Positions 7,814 to 16,656 of a stretch of DNA of 64,000 nucleotides are shown here, in pieces. Below the pieces are notes generated by a model that made no database searches, was not told the DNA's origin, and was given only the letters and a program-made list of their open reading frames with translations. This DNA is from DASVWZ01 sp036392935 (GTDB taxonomy: Bacteria; Acidobacteriota; Terriglobia; Terriglobales; Acidobacteriaceae). The DNA lies in NCBI GenBank assembly GCA_036392935.1, contig DASVWZ010000239.1:48868-112867 (forward strand), in the 5' to 3' direction. The number at the start of each line of letters is the position of its first letter. The first letter of the stretch is position 1. Made by a program: the position numbers and the translations under genes.

Positions 7814-8972
7814 AGATAGGCGCAGGTTTGTAAACCGGGCTCAGTTCCCGCAGGCGGGCGACGGTCTTAGGAACCAGGCCGATGGCAAACTCGACCTCGT
7901 CCGGCGTATTTTGCTTGCCGAGGCTGAAGCGCAAGCTGGCACGAGCGCGATCCGGAGGCAGGCCCATCGCAGTGAGGACGTGGGACGGTTCGATCGCACC
8001 GGACGAACAGGCGGCGCCGGTCGAGACCGCCAAGCCCTTGAGATCGAGCGCTATCACCAGCGCTTCGCCTTCGATGTAATCGAAATAGATGTTGGTAGTG
8101 TTTGGCACCCGCGGTGCCCCGTGCGCATTGACTCCGGCGGACTCGACTTCGGCAAGAACGGCGGATTCAAGGCGATCCCGCATCGCGGCCATTTGCACCG
8201 TGGCACCATTCTGCAATCCTTCGCGCCCGATCTCCGCAGCTTTGCCGAGCCCGACGATGCCCGCCACATTTTCAGTTCCCGCGCGGCGCGAGCGCTCGTG
8301 GCTCCCACCGTAAAAGAGCGGTTGCAGGATGGTTCCCTTCCTGACATACAGCGCGCCGACGCCTTGCGGCGCGTGGATCTTGTGACCGGAGACGGACAGC
8401 ATATCGCAGACAATAGCTTTCACATCGACCGGAACCTTTGCAGCGGCCTGCACAGCGTCAGTGTGGAAGTAGACGTCGGCTTCGGCAGCGATTTTGCCGA
8501 TTGCTTCAACCGGCTGCAGAACTCCGGTTTCGTTGTTGGCCATCATGACGCTGATAAGCTTCGTATTCGGCCTAAGAGCGCGCTTCACATCGTCGGGATC
8601 GATGAGGCCGCGCCCATCCACCGGAACGAATGTTACCTCGCACCCCAGGGATTGCAATTGCTTGCAGGAGTTCAGAACCGCGTGGTGCTCGATGGTGGAA
8701 GTAATGATGTGATCGCCGGGACGAGCCAGACCGAATAGCGCCAGATTATCGGCTTCCGTGCCACCGCTGGTGAAGACGATCTCGGAGGCGCGGCATCCGA
8801 GCATAGCCGCCACAGATTCACGAGCCCGCTCGACTGCGGCGCGCGTCTCCTGCCCGTGATGATGGATCGACGAGGCGTTGCCGAAGTGGTCGGCAAAATA
8901 TGGCCGCATGGCCTCGAAAACCTCAGGCAAAACGGCAGTAGTGGCGTTGTTATCGAAGTAAACCCGGCGCAT
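7806..8972 (-). CDS. iscS: Cysteine desulfurase (IscS/NifS family)
   Basis: A 388-residue PLP enzyme that takes sulfur from L-cysteine as a persulfide for Fe-S clusters and tRNA thiolation. The N-terminus MRRVYFDNNATT, the TSGGTEADN phosphate loop, the PLP lysine at Lys198 (SVSGHKIHAPQG) and the persulfide cysteine at Cys322 (STGAACSSG) are all present. The SSG loop form and length match class I enzymes such as IscS/NifS. mnmA on the same strand downstream is the likely sulfur acceptor. Two non-sulfur genes lie between them. Confidence 0.95.
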   Translation of the reverse strand: MRRVYFDNNATTAVLPEVFEAMRPYFADHFGNASSIHHHGQETRAAVERARESVAAMLGCRASEIVFTSGGTEADNLALFGLARPGDHIITSTIEHHAVLNSCKQLQSLGCEVTFVPVDGRGLIDPDDVKRALRPNTKLISVMMANNETGVLQPVEAIGKIAAEADVYFHTDAVQAAAKVPVDVKAIVCDMLSVSGHKIHAPQGVGALYVRKGTILQPLFYGGSHERSRRAGTENVAGIVGLGKAAEIGREGLQNGATVQMAAMRDRLESAVLAEVESAGVNAHGAPRVPNTTNIYFDYIEGEALVIALDLKGLAVSTGAACSSGAIEPSHVLTAMGLPPDRARASLRFSLGKQNTPDEVEFAIGLVPKTVARLRELSPVYKPAPICE

Positions 8973-9021
8973 CCTGAGTCTATTTTACGCGCTTGAGCCG
9001 CCGAAAGCCGCATCTCGGCGC

Positions 9022-9642
9022 TTACTTGTCTTCCTTTTTCGCTCCTGCTTCGTCCTTCAAATACTCTGCGCTTAACGTTCCCTTGTTCTTTGCGATATCG
9101 ATCAGCGTGGGGTAAAACTGCACGAACGTCGTGTCCACCGCTGCGTGCGCCTGATGGCACGAATAACATGCCGCTTCCTTGGGAACCATCTTTGCCGTTG
9201 GATTGTCATCGAATCCGAAGAATGCCCAGCGGCCGTCAAAACGCGAATCATCGCGCACGTGGACCTCTCGACCCATCAGTTCGCCGGTCTGGAAATGCCC
9301 CGCTTTGTTGATGGAAGCGTTGGTGCCCGCCGCACGAACCTCGAGCACCAGCATGGTTTTATCCGGCCACTTGCCGGTTTCAACAAAGGCTTTGTAGGCG
9401 TCGGGATTGACGAAGACGTTGTCGAACATGGAATGGTCCATGGCCATGCCATTATTGAAATAACTCATGTCAATACCGGAGCTGAGATAAACCCATTCGC
9501 GATATTTGACCGGGAACTGCAGCTTGCCGTCGGACGTATAAGTTGGAGTCTGGCCAGCGGCGTCACCGGCGCCGGGGCTGGTGGTGGGCGCAGAGCCGGC
9601 CTGCAAAAGAATGAGCAAACTGACGATCAACGGCATATTCAT
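9022..9642 (-). CDS. Cytochrome P460-family protein, secreted
   Basis: A 206-residue protein with a signal peptide (MNMPLIVSLLILLQAGSA) and a single c-type haem site CYSCH at residues 159-163. The VKYREWVYLSSGIDMSY opening and the EVHVRDDSRFDGRWAFFGF block are typical of cytochrome P460/c'-beta domains, small beta-sheet haem proteins that bind or oxidise nitrogen oxides and hydroxylamine in the periplasm. The start at 9642 is preferred because it begins the signal peptide and follows a GAGG. The reading frame stays open to 9750. It is divergent from an AraC-type regulator gene 107 bp away. Confidence 0.88.
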   Translation of the reverse strand: MNMPLIVSLLILLQAGSAPTTSPGAGDAAGQTPTYTSDGKLQFPVKYREWVYLSSGIDMSYFNNGMAMDHSMFDNVFVNPDAYKAFVETGKWPDKTMLVLEVRAAGTNASINKAGHFQTGELMGREVHVRDDSRFDGRWAFFGFDDNPTAKMVPKEAACYSCHQAHAAVDTTFVQFYPTLIDIAKNKGTLSAEYLKDEAGAKKEDK

Positions 9643-9749
9643 GGATTCAGCCTCGTTTGGTTCTTCGCTAACTGAAACGACCAGCTTGAGTCTAATGGTT
9701 CGATGCGTGCCGGTCTTGAATAAAGACAACTTTTGGGGGATCCATCGCA

Positions 9750-10718
9750 ATGGCGGTTGAGGCGACTTTAACCGGCGGAAGTTTCTACGGTGCGGTACAA
9801 CAGCGGCAAGAGTCGTGCGGGGCGATTTTTACCGATCTGCGTCATGCCTGCGCTCGAAAGCTGCCGGCCCACGCCCATGAACTGCCTTTCTTCGCGGTGA
9901 TTCTCGATGGCGATTACGCCGAGCACTACGGACGGCAGCATCATTTTTTTGGTCCATTCAGCGTATCGTTCCGTCCGGCGGGCATTCCGCATCAGGATGA
10001 AGTTGGTCCGCACGGGGTGCGGTTCTTTGAAATTGAGATTCGCCCGGAATGGCGAACGCGGCTGGCACAGGATGGCCGCAGGCTGGACGCAGCTCGCGAC
10101 GATTTCACTGGTGGAGAGCTGCTATGGCTGGCGATGAAATTGTTTCGCGAAACCCGTGGGCCTGTCTCCGAAGGTGACTTGAATGTCGAAAGCCTGCTGG
10201 CCGAACTGCTGGCCGAGGTTGGGATGGCGGAGCGAAAGACAAAAGATGCGCCGGCCTGGATGGCCCGCGTGGTAGCGAAAATCCACGAGGAATATTGCCA
10301 GCGATTGACGCTGGCCGCGCTGAGCGAAGAGGCTGGTGTGCATCCGGTGCATCTCTCAAGAGTGTTTCGAAAGTGCAAGGGCGAAGGCATTGGCGAATAT
10401 GTGCACCGGTTGCGGATACGCGCCGCGTGCGAGCAGCTATTGAAACCAGAGGCATCACTGGTGCAGATCAGTTGCGATACCGGATTCGCCGATCAGAGCC
10501 ACTTCACGCGCACGTTTGGACAACTGACTGGAATGAGTCCCGCGAGATTTCGCGAAATGCTTTACCGGCCGAGCCAAAAGTGCCAGTGGGCGACTTCTTG
10601 CAAATCCCTTAGTCCGCACGGGGCACACATCGATCCGTCCGACAGCCTCAGCGGTCCGCCATCGGCACATACTTCTGTGGATACTGCGGTCCCAGGTAAT
10701 CGGCGCGTGGACGAATGA
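9750..10718 (+). CDS. AraC-family transcriptional regulator
   Basis: A 322-residue regulator with an N-terminal cupin-like sensor (PAHAHELPFFAVILDGDYAEHYG at about 35-57, with SVSFRPAGIPHQDEVG) and a C-terminal double helix-turn-helix (about 175-275) showing LTLAALSEEAGVHPVHLSRVFRK and the AraC signature GFADQSHFTRTFGQLTGMSPARFR. The start has a GGGGGA site upstream. The last 50 or so residues are not part of the domain and lie over the 3' end of the convergent citrate synthase gene (71-bp overlap). It is divergent from the P460 gene, which it may control; that link is positional only. Confidence 0.9.
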   Translation: MAVEATLTGGSFYGAVQQRQESCGAIFTDLRHACARKLPAHAHELPFFAVILDGDYAEHYGRQHHFFGPFSVSFRPAGIPHQDEVGPHGVRFFEIEIRPEWRTRLAQDGRRLDAARDDFTGGELLWLAMKLFRETRGPVSEGDLNVESLLAELLAEVGMAERKTKDAPAWMARVVAKIHEEYCQRLTLAALSEEAGVHPVHLSRVFRKCKGEGIGEYVHRLRIRAACEQLLKPEASLVQISCDTGFADQSHFTRTFGQLTGMSPARFREMLYRPSQKCQWATSCKSLSPHGAHIDPSDSLSGPPSAHTSVDTAVPGNRRVDE

Positions 10719-11790
10719 GTCGGTTGTCGTCGAGTTGCTCAATCACGTGCGCCGTCCATCCGCTGATGCGGGAGACGGCGAATATGGGTGTGAAGAGGTC
10801 GACATCGATTCCTAGCGTGTGGTAGGTCGAAGCCGAATAGAAATCGACGTTGGCGTTAAGTTTCTTTTCACGTTTGACGAAGTCTTCAATTTTCTGCGAA
10901 TACTCATACCACTTAGGGTTTCCACTCGATTGCCCCAGATCGCGTGACATCTTGCGCAAATGCGTAGCCCGCGGATCTTCGGTGTGATATACGCGGTGCC
11001 CGAACCCGGAAATTTTCTTTTTCTGCTCCAGCATGTTTCTTACATGCTCCACCGGATCCGCTTTCGTCCGGTCAATCTCCATCAGCATTTGAAATACCGC
11101 TTCGTTCGCTCCGCCGTGCAGCGGGCCTTTGAGAGTGCCAATGGCCGAAACGATGGCCGAATGCATGTCTGACAAAGTGGCGGCGGTGACGCGAGCAGCG
11201 AACGTAGACGCATTCAACTCGTGGTCCGCGTGGAGAATCAGTGCGATGTCAAAGGCGCGCTCCGCAGTCTTCGACGGCACTGCCCCGTTCAACATCCACA
11301 AAAAATTCGCCGCGTGAGACAAAGATTTGTCCGGGTCAACCACTGGCTTGCCCTTGCGAACGCGGTCGTACGCCGCCACGATCATTGCAATCTGCGAGGT
11401 AAGACGAATGGCTTTGCGAACATTGGCGTCGTGGTCGTTCTTTTTTTCGTCGGGATCGTAGAACGACAACATCGAAACCGCGGTGCGCAAAACATCCATG
11501 GGCGGAACATGCTTGGGCACCGACTCCAGCAACTGGATGATGGCACCATCCATCTTGCGTTCTTCGGCGAAACGCTGCTGCAGTTGCCTCAATTCATCCT
11601 GCTTGGGCAAACGCCCAAACCACAGCAGGTAGCAGGTCTCTTCAAATGTGGACTTCTCGGCAAGTTCGTGAATATCGATGCCGCCGTAAGCCAGGACACC
11701 TTCGTCGCCGTCGATGTAGCAGACTTTCGAAGTGGTTGCGACGATGCCTTCAAGGCCTTTCGGAGCATGCGTAGTGGTGGTAGCAGACAT
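10648..11790 (-). CDS. gltA: Citrate synthase
   Basis: A 380-residue citrate synthase, the entry enzyme of the TCA cycle condensing acetyl-CoA with oxaloacetate. The catalytic triad is visible as His225 (GPLHGGANE), His265 (SGFGHRVYHTEDPRA) and Asp316 (NVDFYSAS). The HADHELNASTFAAR helix at 187-200 is also conserved. The length and the short N-terminus fit the dimeric, Gram-positive/archaeal-like group that also contains 2-methylcitrate synthases, so a mixed specificity cannot be excluded. It is transcribed alone, with a 267-bp upstream region. Confidence 0.95.
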   Translation of the reverse strand: MSATTTTHAPKGLEGIVATTSKVCYIDGDEGVLAYGGIDIHELAEKSTFEETCYLLWFGRLPKQDELRQLQQRFAEERKMDGAIIQLLESVPKHVPPMDVLRTAVSMLSFYDPDEKKNDHDANVRKAIRLTSQIAMIVAAYDRVRKGKPVVDPDKSLSHAANFLWMLNGAVPSKTAERAFDIALILHADHELNASTFAARVTAATLSDMHSAIVSAIGTLKGPLHGGANEAVFQMLMEIDRTKADPVEHVRNMLEQKKKISGFGHRVYHTEDPRATHLRKMSRDLGQSSGNPKWYEYSQKIEDFVKREKKLNANVDFYSASTYHTLGIDVDLFTPIFAVSRISGWTAHVIEQLDDNRLIRPRADYLGPQYPQKYVPMADR

Positions 11791-12057
11791 GGTTCGGGCT
11801 CGCTCTTCTCAAATTCGGTTGTCACCGCACGGCGGGGGCTCACGCGAGGCGCAATCTTTTTTTATATCTGAAATGGCGCGAACTTTCCAATTGGGAGCTT
11901 CCGCGCCCACCTGGGCGATAGGCGAAAACAGCGCGTAATTCTGATCCGGTATGCCACTGCATCTTCCCGAATTGGGCTACCTTTCTGCGGAAATGTTTAC
12001 AGGTCACAAAGTCTGGTCGCCTCTGAGTGACATTATGCGGGCTGGGAGGCCCACAGC

Positions 12058-12441
12058 ATGGAACTCGATGAAGCGCTCCGGATCGTGCGTGCGCTGGCGG
12101 ACGGGGTCGATCCGCTGACCGGAAAAGAGTGCTCGCCAGATGCGCTAGTGCGCAACGCAGAGGTGGTGATCGCGCTGCATCGTGCCGTGGGAGCAATGGC
12201 AGCGCAGGCAGAGCGCGAGCGGCTCAAGAAAGAGCAGCCGGGGAATGCCTATCGTTGGTGGTCGAAGCCCGAGGAGGCACAGGTTTGCGAAGAACTGCGG
12301 CGGGGCCTCGATCTGAAGGAGATTGCTAAAAAGCACAACCGCACCGTGGCCGCCGTGGTAACCCGGCTGATCAAGTTGGGGAAAATTGCACCGCAAAAGA
12401 AAGTAGCGGAGCCGCTGTTTTCAGACAAGGCGGCATCGTGA
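12058..12441 (+). CDS. Small helix-turn-helix-like protein
   Basis: A 127-residue protein. The C-terminal part (about 78-112) reads as a DNA-binding helical hairpin: EEAQVCEELRRGLDLKEIAKKHNRT followed by VAAVVTRLIKLGKI, like the small HTH seen at the end of some helicases and in sigma-like proteins. The N-terminal half (ALRIVRALADGVDPLTGKE) resembles a short domain often seen with that HTH. I cannot name the family. Its stop overlaps a GTG that could start the next, very large gene, and a long hairpin lies right after it. Confidence 0.65.
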   Translation: MELDEALRIVRALADGVDPLTGKECSPDALVRNAEVVIALHRAVGAMAAQAERERLKKEQPGNAYRWWSKPEEAQVCEELRRGLDLKEIAKKHNRTVAAVVTRLIKLGKIAPQKKVAEPLFSDKAAS

Positions 12442-15400
12442 AGGGCAGAGGGGACGGGAACGCACGGGGAAGCGGCCTCAAAGCCGCTTTGCGTGCCGTC
12501 CCCTCAGTGGGGAGATCGCTCTACTGGACCGGAGTTTGCAGCCTCGTAGTCAGTTCCTGTATTTACGCGGAGAACCAATCCACTCCAAAGCACGTTTCCG
12601 ACGGCGCTCAATCTCAATCTCAAAATCGCGATGACTGGTTCCTGCATGGCCGCGCCGGGGCAGGAAATCCAGCCGCGCTACGCTATCAGACTTATCGCGA
12701 GAAGATGCGGCTGAGAGCGCAGCGGCCTGGCGCGGAGATTCAAGCCACAAAGGAATGGTCGCCGCTGGGACCGGCGCCGCTGGCTTCGGACCTCAATGGT
12801 GACGGAACCATGCGCTACAACTGGGTCTCAGGGCGAGCGACGGCAGTCGCGGTCGATCCGTCCGACGCATCAGGTAACACCGTCTACGCAGGCGGTGCGT
12901 ACGGCGGAGTGTGGAAATCGACGAATGGGGCCTCCTTAAATCCGGCGAACGTCGCATGGACACCACTGATCGATGATCAGCCGACGCTTTCGGCAGGAGC
13001 CATCGCCGTGCAGCCAGGGGGGACGGGCGTGGTTTTGGTTGGCACCGGCGAGCCCGACAGCGCGATGGACTCATATTACGGCTTGGGAATTCTGCGATCG
13101 ACGAACAGCGGCGCCACCTGGACGCTGATTCAAACCGACGTCACCGGAATGAGATCGTTTGACGGGATGGGATTTGCTCGGATGGCGTTCAGCACGGCGT
13201 CGCCGAACGTCGTGGTAGCGGCGACAGCCTCGACGACGGAAGGAATTACGGAGGGGTTGGAGAATCCGGTCACGACAAACCTCGGGATTTATGGATCGAC
13301 GAACAGCGGAAGCACTTGGACCTACGGGAATATCACCGATGGCAACACCACGATTTCGCCCGGATCAGCAACGTCTGTAATCTACAACGCGGCTGCGGGA
13401 CTGTTTTTCGCCGCAATACGTTACCACGGATTCTATTCCTCCCCGGACGGCATGAACTGGAGCCGACTGGCGAACCAGCCAGGAGCGGGATTAACTACAA
13501 CGAACTGTCCGCCAGCGGCGGTTACGCCGAGCGCGTGTCCCATCTATCGCGGGGAGATCGCAGCGGTTGCGGATCCGAAGAATCCCATCCGGAATGAGCT
13601 CTATGTCTGGTACGTCGATCCGAACAACAACGATCAAGGAATCTGGGCATCGACCGACAGCGGGAACACGTGGACCGCGCTCAATGAGAGCGGGATCGTC
13701 GACTGCGGTGACGAACTGGGATGCGGCGCCGAAGATGGAGCTTACAATCTGGCGCTGGCTGCGATCGCCGATGGGACTACAACGGATCTGTATGCCGGAG
13801 CCGTGAATCTCTACAAGTGCACCACCACCGGATCACCGCTGCAGTGCTTCAGTCCGTTCATAAACCTAACCCATGCGTATGGGTGTCCACCGAATTTTGC
13901 ATCGATTGCGCATGTGCATCCAGCACAGCATGCGATCGCATTTCTGGTCACCGCTGAGCAGCAAGAGATCATGTATTTCGCGAACGACGGCGGCGTCTAT
14001 CGGGCATTGAATGGATACACCGGGCTAACCAGCGGAACCTGCGGCACGCCCAATGCCTTCGACAGCCTGAACCAGACCCTCGGATCGATGACTCAGATGG
14101 TTTCATTTGGCCAGTCGGCGATCGATCCAGATTGGATTCTGGCAGGCACCACCGGAAACGGAGCGGCGGCGACGGATTCGGTGGAGATCAGCAGCACATG
14201 GCAGACCGCGAACACCGGAGACAACGGATATACGCTGATCGACCCGGCGAATGAAGCCAACTGGTTTACGTCGAACCCGCCAGACACGATCTCAGGCGTC
14301 AACATTTTTAACTGCGGCGCAGGCATGGCATGTGACACGATCGATTTCTATAACAATCAGGTGGTGAGCAGCTCGACCGTGGGTGGGGATACAGGAGCGT
14401 ATTATCCGCCGTACGTTTTTGACGCGACCGGTTCGGCCGAAATGATCGTTGGGACCTGCCGGGTGTGGCGCGGGCCAAGCGCAGGCGGCGCATATACGGT
14501 CTTAAGCCACAGCTTTGAGACCGGCGGAGATGGCATTTGCACCGGAACTGAAGTAAATCTGGTGCGCTCGCTGGCGTCGGGTATAGCAAGCAACGGAAAT
14601 GAAGTGATGTACGCGGGCACGGATGGTTACGGGCCGCTGATCGGCTCAACCCCGCCGGGAGGAAATGTCTGGGTCAGCCTGAACATCGCAGATGGGCCAT
14701 CGAGTTGGGTAGACGAAACCGGCGTGATCAATCCGAATAATTATCCAATCTCGGGGATTGCCCTGGACTCCTCGGATCCGGCCGCGCAGACGGCTTACGT
14801 GACCATCCAGGGTTGGAACACGACCGGCCTGCCGGCGCCCCAGGTGTGGCAGACAACGAATGCCGGCGCCAGTTGGACGGACTTCACCGGTACGGGACTG
14901 CCTGGCGCTCCAGTGAACGCCGTCCTGGTATACGAAGGAACTGTCTACGTAGGAACCGACGAAGGCGTATTCGCAAGCAGCACGGCATCGGCGAACTGGG
15001 CGGAGTTTGGAACCATGTTGCCGGATGCGCCAGTCACCGCGCTGGCTATGTACAACGACGGAAAAGACCAGTATCTGCGGGCTTCGCTCTACGGTCGCGG
15101 GTTGTGGCAGTACCCGATCAAGACGACGCCGTACTATGTGCTGAACGTGTCTCCAAGTGCGCTGACGATATTTGGAGATCAGCAGGCACAATTTAACGGA
15201 CGGGCGGTTGCGCTGAACGGTTACACAGGCGAGGTGTCGCTCAGTTGCACCGGAAGCAACTCCCCGGCGAAGTGCTCGTTCTCTCCGAACCCGGTAGCGC
15301 CGACGGCGGTTGGCGCGGCGTTCACACTGACTGCTAGCGGAAAAGATGGCGAGTACAATTTCAATGCGGCGGGAGTGGACGGAAACCAGTTGAAGTTTTC

Positions 15401-16583
15401 ATTTCCGCTCAAACTGAATGTAATTGACTTTGCATTGACTGCGCCAAGCCCACCTCACATCAGCGTTGGTGTGGGGGAAACATCGGGTCCGGTGCAGTTT
15501 CAAGTAGAGGCCTTCGGTCCGTTTAATGAGACTGTCAGCCTTGGCTGCTCCAGCCTGCCAACTGGCGCAGCGTGCAAGTTTGAGCCAGCAAGTGCAGCCA
15601 GTCCCACCGCTGGGCATCCGGTGACTACGAAGTTGACCATCAGCGTGGCCCCGAATACACCGTCGGGAACTTTTCCCATCACCGTTACGGGAACCGCAAC
15701 TGGTAGAACGCCAGAAACGCAGCCCTTGAGCCTGACAGTAATAAACTCGTCCGACTACAGTTTAAAGATTACTTCGGCAACTTCGAAAACCGCTGTGGAG
15801 ACCGCCGACGGCGCCCTCTCCAGTTTCAGCGGGATCCTAGCTTCAGTTGGCGGGTATGACAGCGCGGTCAATCTAACCTGCGTCGCGGCGGAAACTGCTC
15901 CGCCTCCCACTTGCGAAGTAAGTCCGGCGACCGTGACGCCCAGTGCGGGCGGGGCCCCGTTCACAGTCACCGTAAAAAGCGATGTGCTTGGCAGTTACCA
16001 CTTCAAAATCCTCGGCACGGGCACGGACGCGAGTGCTACAACGCATTCCGAGGATTTATCTTTTGCCACGACATTCGCCTTCGGGCTGACCAACCAATCC
16101 GGCGCGCAGTCGATTGCCGCTGGGTCAACCGCGACCTACGACCTGTCTCTGCAGCCATTTGGAAGCAAGTTTCCAGACTCAGTCAACTTTGCTTGCCTGG
16201 GCTTGCCGTCCCTGGGCACATGCTCATTTACACCCGCCACAGTAGCGGCCGGTGCAGGGCAAACAATCGTGACCTTCGCCGTGCAGACGACCGCCCCAGT
16301 ATTGACTCAAAACCATTCCTTCCGTCCGATTATCTTCTTCGCGATGCTCGCTCCGCTCTTTGGCCTGTCGATCTTAGGCGGGAGAACCCCACGCCCGATT
16401 GCCGCCTTATTGATTGTGCTGTGCCTGATTCCCTTCGCTGCCTGCGGCGGAGGCGCGAATGGCGGTGGTGGCGGAAGCGCAAATCCCGGTACACCACCCG
16501 GAAATTACACGATCACCATCACCGCAACCATGGGGTCGCAGAGTTTGACCCCACCGCTGCAAGTATTGTTGACAGTCAACTAA
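12438..16583 (+). CDS. Large secreted beta-propeller protein with Ig-like repeats and C-terminal membrane tail
   Basis: Up to 1381 residues. A signal-like hydrophobic stretch (SLYWTGVCSLVVSSCIYA) precedes a sialidase/VPS10-type propeller with BNR-like turns (STNSGATWT, STNSGSTWTYG, STDSGNTWTAL, TTNAGASWTDF; about residues 100-900). Three or four Ig-like repeats follow (about 905-1290), each with an LSCTG..SPAKCSFSPNPV type pattern. The end carries two hydrophobic segments, an AACGGG sequence and a Gly-rich linker. The first GTG (12438) overlaps the preceding stop, but the 20 codons after it encode a DNA hairpin. GTG at 12507, in frame right after the hairpin, gives a cleaner signal peptide and is a serious alternative. 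The ligand is unknown. Confidence 0.8.
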   Translation: MKGRGDGNARGSGLKAALRAVPSVGRSLYWTGVCSLVVSSCIYAENQSTPKHVSDGAQSQSQNRDDWFLHGRAGAGNPAALRYQTYREKMRLRAQRPGAEIQATKEWSPLGPAPLASDLNGDGTMRYNWVSGRATAVAVDPSDASGNTVYAGGAYGGVWKSTNGASLNPANVAWTPLIDDQPTLSAGAIAVQPGGTGVVLVGTGEPDSAMDSYYGLGILRSTNSGATWTLIQTDVTGMRSFDGMGFARMAFSTASPNVVVAATASTTEGITEGLENPVTTNLGIYGSTNSGSTWTYGNITDGNTTISPGSATSVIYNAAAGLFFAAIRYHGFYSSPDGMNWSRLANQPGAGLTTTNCPPAAVTPSACPIYRGEIAAVADPKNPIRNELYVWYVDPNNNDQGIWASTDSGNTWTALNESGIVDCGDELGCGAEDGAYNLALAAIADGTTTDLYAGAVNLYKCTTTGSPLQCFSPFINLTHAYGCPPNFASIAHVHPAQHAIAFLVTAEQQEIMYFANDGGVYRALNGYTGLTSGTCGTPNAFDSLNQTLGSMTQMVSFGQSAIDPDWILAGTTGNGAAATDSVEISSTWQTANTGDNGYTLIDPANEANWFTSNPPDTISGVNIFNCGAGMACDTIDFYNNQVVSSSTVGGDTGAYYPPYVFDATGSAEMIVGTCRVWRGPSAGGAYTVLSHSFETGGDGICTGTEVNLVRSLASGIASNGNEVMYAGTDGYGPLIGSTPPGGNVWVSLNIADGPSSWVDETGVINPNNYPISGIALDSSDPAAQTAYVTIQGWNTTGLPAPQVWQTTNAGASWTDFTGTGLPGAPVNAVLVYEGTVYVGTDEGVFASSTASANWAEFGTMLPDAPVTALAMYNDGKDQYLRASLYGRGLWQYPIKTTPYYVLNVSPSALTIFGDQQAQFNGRAVALNGYTGEVSLSCTGSNSPAKCSFSPNPVAPTAVGAAFTLTASGKDGEYNFNAAGVDGNQLKFSFPLKLNVIDFALTAPSPPHISVGVGETSGPVQFQVEAFGPFNETVSLGCSSLPTGAACKFEPASAASPTAGHPVTTKLTISVAPNTPSGTFPITVTGTATGRTPETQPLSLTVINSSDYSLKITSATSKTAVETADGALSSFSGILASVGGYDSAVNLTCVAAETAPPPTCEVSPATVTPSAGGAPFTVTVKSDVLGSYHFKILGTGTDASATTHSEDLSFATTFAFGLTNQSGAQSIAAGSTATYDLSLQPFGSKFPDSVNFACLGLPSLGTCSFTPATVAAGAGQTIVTFAVQTTAPVLTQNHSFRPIIFFAMLAPLFGLSILGGRTPRPIAALLIVLCLIPFAACGGGANGGGGGSANPGTPPGNYTITITATMGSQSLTPPLQVLLTVN
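12448..12505. repeat. Long imperfect palindrome (REP/MITE-like or attenuator)
   Basis: Three nested stems: 10 bp (12448-12457 with 12496-12505), 5 bp (12461-12465 with 12491-12495) and 7 bp (12470-12476 with 12483-12489) around a six-base loop. There is no T-run, so it is not a classical terminator. It lies between the stop of the HTH-like gene and a GTG at 12507, and may mark the true intergenic gap. Confidence 0.6.
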
Positions 16584-16656
16584 CTCATCGCAATTCCAGG
16601 CACCGCTCCCCACCGTATCGGCCTCGGCGGTTATCATTTATATTCTCGACTGACCG

